NCBI GenBank assembly: GCA_037200385.1 | Contig: JBBCGL010000001.1 | Span: forward strand, 2,108,001 to 2,172,000 | Source: Rhizomicrobium sp. | Lineage (GTDB): Bacteria > Pseudomonadota > Alphaproteobacteria > Micropepsales > Micropepsaceae | Reading direction: 5' to 3' | Length of the DNA: 64,000 nucleotides | Shown: piece by piece, positions 60,170 through 64,000 of the stretch | Layout of the letters: each line of letters begins with the position of its first letter | Numbering within the stretch: the first letter of the stretch is position 1 | Notes under the pieces: generated by a model | What the model was told of the DNA's origin: nothing | The model's input: the letters and a program-made list of their open reading frames with translations, nothing else | The model's database searches: none | Program-made: the position numbers and the translations under genes

Positions 60170-60190
60170 CTGACTAGTCTGACTAGTCAG
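60170..60190 (-). promoter_or_regulatory. Predicted antitoxin operator (two GACTAGTC palindromes)
   Basis: GACTAGTC occurs at 60172-60179 and 60181-60188, nine bases apart. They lie 12-28 bases upstream of the antitoxin start and in the gap after the ruvA stop. Tandem palindromes at this spacing are usual sites for Phd-family autorepressors. Confidence 0.65.
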
Positions 60191-60198
60191 ATTGTAGA

Positions 60199-60804
60199 TC
60201 ACCGTCCCATGCCCCGCAAACTCTCCCGGATCAGCATGTCCACCGCCGCCGCGGGACCGAGGTCGTTGGCGGCGCGCGCGACCGATTCCGCCGCGATGCC
60301 CTGGCTGTAGCCGAGCTTGACCAGCGCCGCGACGGCATCGGCTTCGGGGCCGCGCGGCGCCACGGCGACGGCGACGCCCGCCTCGTCGTGACCGCGCAGC
60401 ATCATCGCGGGCGCCTTGTCCTTGAGCTCGGTGACGATCCGCAGCGCGAGCTTGGGGCCGACACCCTGGGCGCGGCCGATCACCGCCTTGTCGGAGAGCG
60501 CCAGCGCACGCTCGAGCTCGCGCGACGAGAGCGCCGAGAGCACGTTCAGCGCGACGCGGGCGCCGACATTCTGCACGGTCTGCAGCAGACGGAACCACTC
60601 GCGCTCCTCCGCGGAATGAAAGCCGTAGAGCCGGATCGCATCGTCGGAGACCTTGGTCTCGATCATCAGCGAGGCCGGCGCCCCCGCAGCAAGCTTCGAC
60701 AGCGTCGAGGACGGGCATTGCACCAGATAGCCGACGCCGCCGACGTCGAGGATGGCATGGTCCTCGGCGACGCTGTCCACGATGCCGGTCAGCTTGCCGA
60801 TCAT
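60199..60804 (-). CDS. ruvA: Holliday junction recognition protein RuvA
   Basis: A 201-residue protein that binds four-way junctions and loads RuvB. It has an N-terminal OB fold (MIGKLTGIVDSVAEDHAILD), helix-hairpin-helix motifs (LLQTVQNVGARVALNVLS and GVGPKLALRIVTELK), and a C-terminal RuvB-binding domain. The ATG overlaps the ruvC stop. Confidence 0.97.
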   Translation of the reverse strand: MIGKLTGIVDSVAEDHAILDVGGVGYLVQCPSSTLSKLAAGAPASLMIETKVSDDAIRLYGFHSAEEREWFRLLQTVQNVGARVALNVLSALSSRELERALALSDKAVIGRAQGVGPKLALRIVTELKDKAPAMMLRGHDEAGVAVAVAPRGPEADAVAALVKLGYSQGIAAESVARAANDLGPAAAVDMLIRESLRGMGR

Positions 60805-61316
60805 GAGGCCAGGGCCTGCAGCATGCGGGCGCGGGTGCCCGCGAGATGGGCATGGGCGATGGCGCAGGCCAGCGCGTCGGCGGCGTCCGCCTGGGTGACG
60901 CCGCAAGTCGGCAGCAGGCGCCGCACCATCGCCTGGACCTGCTCCTTCTGGGCATGGCCGACGCCGACGACGGATTTCTTGATGTGGTTCGGGGCATATT
61001 CGGCGATCTCGAGCCCGGCCTGCGCGGCCGCGAGCAGCGCGACGGCGCGGGCGTGGCCGATCTTCAGCGCGGCCGAGGGATCCTTGGCGACGAAGGCCTG
61101 TTCGACCGAGATCGCGGATGGCCGCTGCGCAGCGATCACGACCGCCAGCGCGCTGTGGAGCGCGAGGAGACGCAAGCCCAGCCCTTCGGCGGCGCGGGTC
61201 ACGATTACTCCATGGGCGATATGGGTCAGGTGCGAGCCGCTGACCGCGATCACGCCCCAGCCCATCCGAGCAAGGCCGGGATCCAGACCCAGGATGCGAA
61301 TCGTGCCGATGGCCAT
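60801..61316 (-). CDS. ruvC: Holliday junction resolvase RuvC
   Basis: A 171-residue resolvase. Acidic active-site residues lie in LGLDPGLARMGWG, SVEQAFVA and QADAADALACAIAH. It is the first gene of the ruvCAB run, with its promoter in the 79-bp gap after yebC. Confidence 0.97.
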   Translation of the reverse strand: MAIGTIRILGLDPGLARMGWGVIAVSGSHLTHIAHGVIVTRAAEGLGLRLLALHSALAVVIAAQRPSAISVEQAFVAKDPSAALKIGHARAVALLAAAQAGLEIAEYAPNHIKKSVVGVGHAQKEQVQAMVRRLLPTCGVTQADAADALACAIAHAHLAGTRARMLQALAS

Positions 61317-61395
61317 AGGGCTTTGTGCCCTGTTCGTTCGCGCGGTTCAATGCGGACGGCACGCGCGGCGGGACGGCCGGGATCGACTTGCGTCG

Positions 61396-62142
61396 TCAGC
61401 CCCCCAGCTTGGCCATCAGCGCGTCGCTGAGCTCGTAATTGCCGTAGACGTTCTGCACATCGTCGTGATCGTCGAGGGTTTCGATCAGCTTGACCAGCTG
61501 CTCGCCCGCGGCGTCGGGCACGGCCACCGTGTTCTGCGGCCGCCAGACGAAGCCCGACGACGATGGAGCGCCCAGCTTGGCCTCCAGCGCATCGCGCACC
61601 GCGATGAAGCCGTCGAGGCCGGTGAGGAATTCATGCGCCTCGTCGGTCGAGACGACTTCGTCGGCACCGACGTCCAGCGCGAGCTCCAGCATCGCGTCGT
61701 CGCTGCCCTTGTCCTTCGAATAGACCACCTGGCCGACATGACTGAACATGAAGGCGACGGAATTGGATGCGCCCATCTCGCCGCCGAATTTCGCGAAGGT
61801 CGAGCGCACGTCGGCGCTGGTGCGGTTGCGGTTGTCGGTCAGCGCCTCGACGATCAGCGCGACGCCGCCCGGGCCGCGGCCCTCGTAGCGGACCTCGTCA
61901 TAGCTCTCCGCGTCGCCGCCCTGGCCCTTCTTGATGGCGCGGTCGATCGTGTCCTTGGACATCGACACCGCCTTGGCGGCGATGATCGCGGTGCGCAGGC
62001 GCGGATTGTGGGCCGGGTCCGGCAGGCCGGATTTCGAGGCGACCGTGATCTCGCGCCCGAGCTTGGAGAAGAGCTTGGAGCGCTCCTTGTCCTGCTTGCC
62101 CTTGCGAAACATGATGTTCTTGAACTGACTATGGCCGGCCAT
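61396..62142 (-). CDS. yebC: YebC/TACO1-family translation or transcription factor
   Basis: A 248-residue protein with the N-terminal [18 protein letters not shown] and [19 protein letters not shown] that define the YebC/PmpR family. Members have been reported as DNA-binding regulators and as ribosome factors relieving stalls. It lies upstream of ruvC as in many Proteobacteria. Confidence 0.95.
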   Translation of the reverse strand: MAGHSQFKNIMFRKGKQDKERSKLFSKLGREITVASKSGLPDPAHNPRLRTAIIAAKAVSMSKDTIDRAIKKGQGGDAESYDEVRYEGRGPGGVALIVEALTDNRNRTSADVRSTFAKFGGEMGASNSVAFMFSHVGQVVYSKDKGSDDAMLELALDVGADEVVSTDEAHEFLTGLDGFIAVRDALEAKLGAPSSSGFVWRPQNTVAVPDAAGEQLVKLIETLDDHDDVQNVYGNYELSDALMAKLGG

Positions 62143-62300
62143 GGGACATCCTTGGAAAGACTGCGCGGAGCGGCGTGAGATAGCCGGGCGGGCGCCGGGT
62201 TTTCAAGTGTAGGTTTTTTTCCGGCAAAAATCGCTTTATCGCGTTGTCGGGTCCGCACGGCACCACGCGTCCTTGGACCGGGTGCGACCAGGAGGGAGCC

Positions 62301-62666
62301 ATGCGCTTCATGATGCTGATGATTCCGGACGTCTATAAGCGGCCGGTGCCCGAAGATTTCGTGCCGCCAGCCGATGCGGTCGCGGAAATGGGCAAGTTCA
62401 ACGCGGCGATGGAGCAGGCCGGCATCCTGCGGACGGCCGAAGGGCTGACTCCACCGATCTTCGCCACGCGCGTCTCGTTCCAGGGCGGCACGCCGCTGGT
62501 GACCGACGGCCCGTTCGCCGAGACCAAGGAAGTGCTTGGAGGCTACTGGATCATCGAGGTCGAGAGCCAGGATGTGGCGGTACGCTGGGCGGTCCAATGC
62601 CCGGCCGCGCAGGGTGATGTGATCGAGGTGCGTCGGATCTTCGGCCCGGAGGATTTTTCGTCGTAG
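62301..62666 (+). CDS. YCII-related (DGPF-domain) protein
   Basis: A 121-residue protein with MRFMMLMIPDVYKRP at its start and VTDGPFAETKEVLGGYWII around 68-86, the DGPF signature. The ATG follows AGGAGGGAG at good spacing. Such proteins are often next to ECF sigma factors, but none is seen here. Enzymatic role not established. Confidence 0.88.
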   Translation: MRFMMLMIPDVYKRPVPEDFVPPADAVAEMGKFNAAMEQAGILRTAEGLTPPIFATRVSFQGGTPLVTDGPFAETKEVLGGYWIIEVESQDVAVRWAVQCPAAQGDVIEVRRIFGPEDFSS

Positions 62667-62898
62667 ATTTCGGCCGATGGAGAGTGTTGTTCGGGATACG
62701 CAGCGCGATGGCGTTGATCCCGGGCTGGATCGGCTTGGCTGTGAACGTCGCGGGCCTGGTCGCAGGTGGCGCTTCGGGGATCCGATATCCAGCCCTGCTC
62801 GCGGCCACCGCTTTTCGCCTGGATCGGCGGCCGGCAGCGATAGACACCGCATTGAGGTCCTGCGACGGGCTGTCGCCGGCCAAGCCACCGCACGCCGC

Positions 62899-62927
62899 TT
62901 GACTTAGTTTATAATAGTTCTAAGTAT
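62899..62927 (+). promoter_or_regulatory. Likely ahpC promoter
   Basis: TTGACT (62899-62904), a 17-base AT-rich spacer and AAGTAT (62922-62927) lie 36 bases before the ahpC start. The spacer contains an imperfect dyad (TTATAA...TTCTAA) that could bind a redox or iron regulator. The rest of 62667-62962 holds no supportable gene. Confidence 0.45.
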
Positions 62928-62962
62928 CACTCGCATCAATTCCCCAACGCGAGGACCCCTTC

Positions 62963-63502
62963 ATGCTCCGTATCGGCGACAAATTCCCCGACTTCGCCCT
63001 CACCGGCGTCGTCTCCACCGACCCCAAGACGGCCTTCCAGGACTTCACCCAGGCGAGCGACGCCGGCAAGTGGAAGATCGTGTTCTTCTGGCCCAAGGAC
63101 TTCACCTTCGTCTGCCCGACGGAGATCGCCGCCTTCGGCAAGCTCAACGGCGATTTCAACGATCGCGATGCCGTCGTCTATGGCATTTCCATCGACAGCG
63201 AATTCGTCCACCTGGCCTGGCGGCAGAACCATGCCGACCTCAAGACCCTGCCCTTCCCCATGCTGGCCGACATCAAGCGCGAGCTGACCGGCGCGCTCGG
63301 CATCATCGACCCCAAGGCGGGTGTGGCGCAGCGCGCGACTTACATCGTCGATCCCGAGGGCGTGATCCGCTTCGTCTACGTCACCGACCTCGATGTCGGG
63401 CGCAATCCGCAGGAAGTGCTGCGCGTGCTCGACGCGCTGCAGACCGACGAGCTCTGCCCCTGCAATTGGCAGAAGGGCGACGAGGTCCTCAAGGCGGCCT
63501 GA
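62963..63502 (+). CDS. ahpC: Peroxiredoxin AhpC
   Basis: A 179-residue 2-Cys peroxiredoxin reducing hydrogen peroxide and organic peroxides. The peroxidatic Cys51 is in FVCPTEI, and Cys165 and Cys167 (ELCPCNW) serve resolution. This CPC tail is typical of AhpC paired with AhpD as reductant, and ahpD follows. Cytoplasmic. Confidence 0.96.
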   Translation: MLRIGDKFPDFALTGVVSTDPKTAFQDFTQASDAGKWKIVFFWPKDFTFVCPTEIAAFGKLNGDFNDRDAVVYGISIDSEFVHLAWRQNHADLKTLPFPMLADIKRELTGALGIIDPKAGVAQRATYIVDPEGVIRFVYVTDLDVGRNPQEVLRVLDALQTDELCPCNWQKGDEVLKAA

Positions 63503-63513
63503 TTGAACCCGAT

Positions 63514-63618
63514 GTCATCCCGGACGGACGCGTCGCGTCCGATCCGGGACCCATCGCGACACTTGCTCCATGGGTCCCGGCTCGACGCGATGCTGACGCA
63601 TCGCTTGGCCGGGATGAC
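63514..63618. repeat. Palindromic interspersed repeat, copy D (105 bp)
   Basis: The ends are GTCATCCCGG and CCGGGATGAC, and the inner arms contain CGGGACCCAT/ATGGGTCCCG. It lies between ahpC and ahpD. The core differs from copies A and B, showing a second subfamily. It may modulate the ahpC-ahpD mRNA. Confidence 0.8.
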
Positions 63619-63644
63619 AAGCAGAGCAGAAGAAGGAAAAACCC

Positions 63645-64000
63645 ATGTCTCTCGAACATCTGAAATCGCGCCTTCCCGACTATGCGAAGGATTTGAAGCT
63701 CAACCTGTCGTCGCTGGCCGCCGAGCCGGTGCTCTCCGGGCAGCAGCGCGCCGGCACGTTCGTCGCGACCGCCCTGGCGTCGCGCAACGCGGAGGTCACG
63801 GGCGCGGTCCTCGCCGAGTTCGGGCCGCAGCTCACGCCCGAGGCGCTCGACGCGGCACGCGCCGCGGCGTCCATCATGGCGATGAACAACATCTATTACC
63901 GCTTCACGCATCTGGCATCCGCGCCCGACTACCGGACGCTGCCGGCCAAGCTGCGGATGAACGTCATCGGCAAGCCCGGCGTCGACAAGGCGGATTTCGA
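63645..64000 (+). CDS. ahpD: Alkylhydroperoxidase AhpD (cut by the window end)
   Basis: The first 118 residues of an AhpD-family protein ([20 protein letters not shown], then [16 protein letters not shown] and [16 protein letters not shown]). The family's catalytic CxxC lies just beyond the window. AhpD regenerates AhpC. AAGGAA precedes the ATG. Reading is open to position 64000. Confidence 0.93.
   Translation, partial: MSLEHLKSRLPDYAKDLKLNLSSLAAEPVLSGQQRAGTFVATALASRNAEVTGAVLAEFGPQLTPEALDAARAAASIMAMNNIYYRFTHLASAPDYRTLPAKLRMNVIGKPGVDKADF

Noticed and set aside
62684-62902. 72-codon frame between the YCII gene and ahpC
   Set aside because: TTG start without a ribosome-binding site, overlapping competing frames on both strands, and no recognised family.

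Overview
The window is GC-rich DNA from an alphaproteobacterial chromosome. The evidence is a complete division and cell-wall (dcw) cluster followed by ftsZ, then lpxC, bamD, recN and ligA, and a separate block ruvC-ruvA-ruvB-ybgC-tolQRAB-pal-cpoB-tilS-ftsH-folP-glmM. Both orders are typical of Alphaproteobacteria. MurE carries the meso-DAP motif, so the wall is Gram-negative. The genus cannot be fixed from sequence alone; a Rhizomicrobium/Micropepsales-like or Parvibaculum-like lineage is plausible.

Positions 1 to about 15,750 are the right part of an integrated mobile element whose left end lies outside the window. It carries a MobQ/MobL relaxase with a candidate oriT, a type IV coupling protein that lacks membrane helices next to a coupled membrane protein, several unknown transfer-associated proteins, a short catalytic-only tyrosine recombinase, and a full-length tyrosine integrase at the right end. 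No VirB mating-pair genes are in view, so it is either a mobilizable element or the tail of an ICE. Its cargo includes an AT-richer membrane-anchored protein (1950..3008) and a Gabija-like anti-phage pair (OLD/TOPRIM nuclease plus UvrD-like helicase, 10722..13845). Two tiny, translationally coupled hydrophobic ORFs precede that pair.

Positions 15,750 to 25,120 return to the chromosome: an alpha/beta-hydrolase esterase, ligA, recN, bamD and lpxC. A small plus-strand island follows with a MotA/ZorA-like and MotB/ZorB-like gene pair facing ftsZ.

Positions 25,128 to 43,360 are the dcw cluster on the minus strand, reading mraZ-rsmH-ftsL-ftsI-murE-murF-mraY-murD-ftsW-murG-murC-murB-ddl-ftsQ-ftsA-ftsZ. 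Most junctions overlap by 1 to 13 bases or are separated by only a few bases. The only large gap between mraZ and ftsA holds a perfect 25-bp inverted repeat built of heptamers. A TGGGA triple repeat upstream of mraZ is a likely MraZ operator.

Positions 43,500 to 62,142 hold small unknown genes, a DUF1810 protein, a PAS protein, a beta-hydroxyacid dehydrogenase, thiD (no canonical start codon), glmM, a folP that resembles the mobile sulfonamide-resistance enzyme Sul2, ftsH, tilS, the Tol-Pal system, and ruvCAB with a toxin-antitoxin module wired in between ruvA and ruvB. The window ends with yebC, a YCII-family gene and the ahpC-ahpD peroxide-defence pair.

Four copies of a palindromic repeat family with GTCATCCC/GGGATGAC ends are dispersed in intergenic gaps. 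I saw no tRNA, rRNA or CRISPR.
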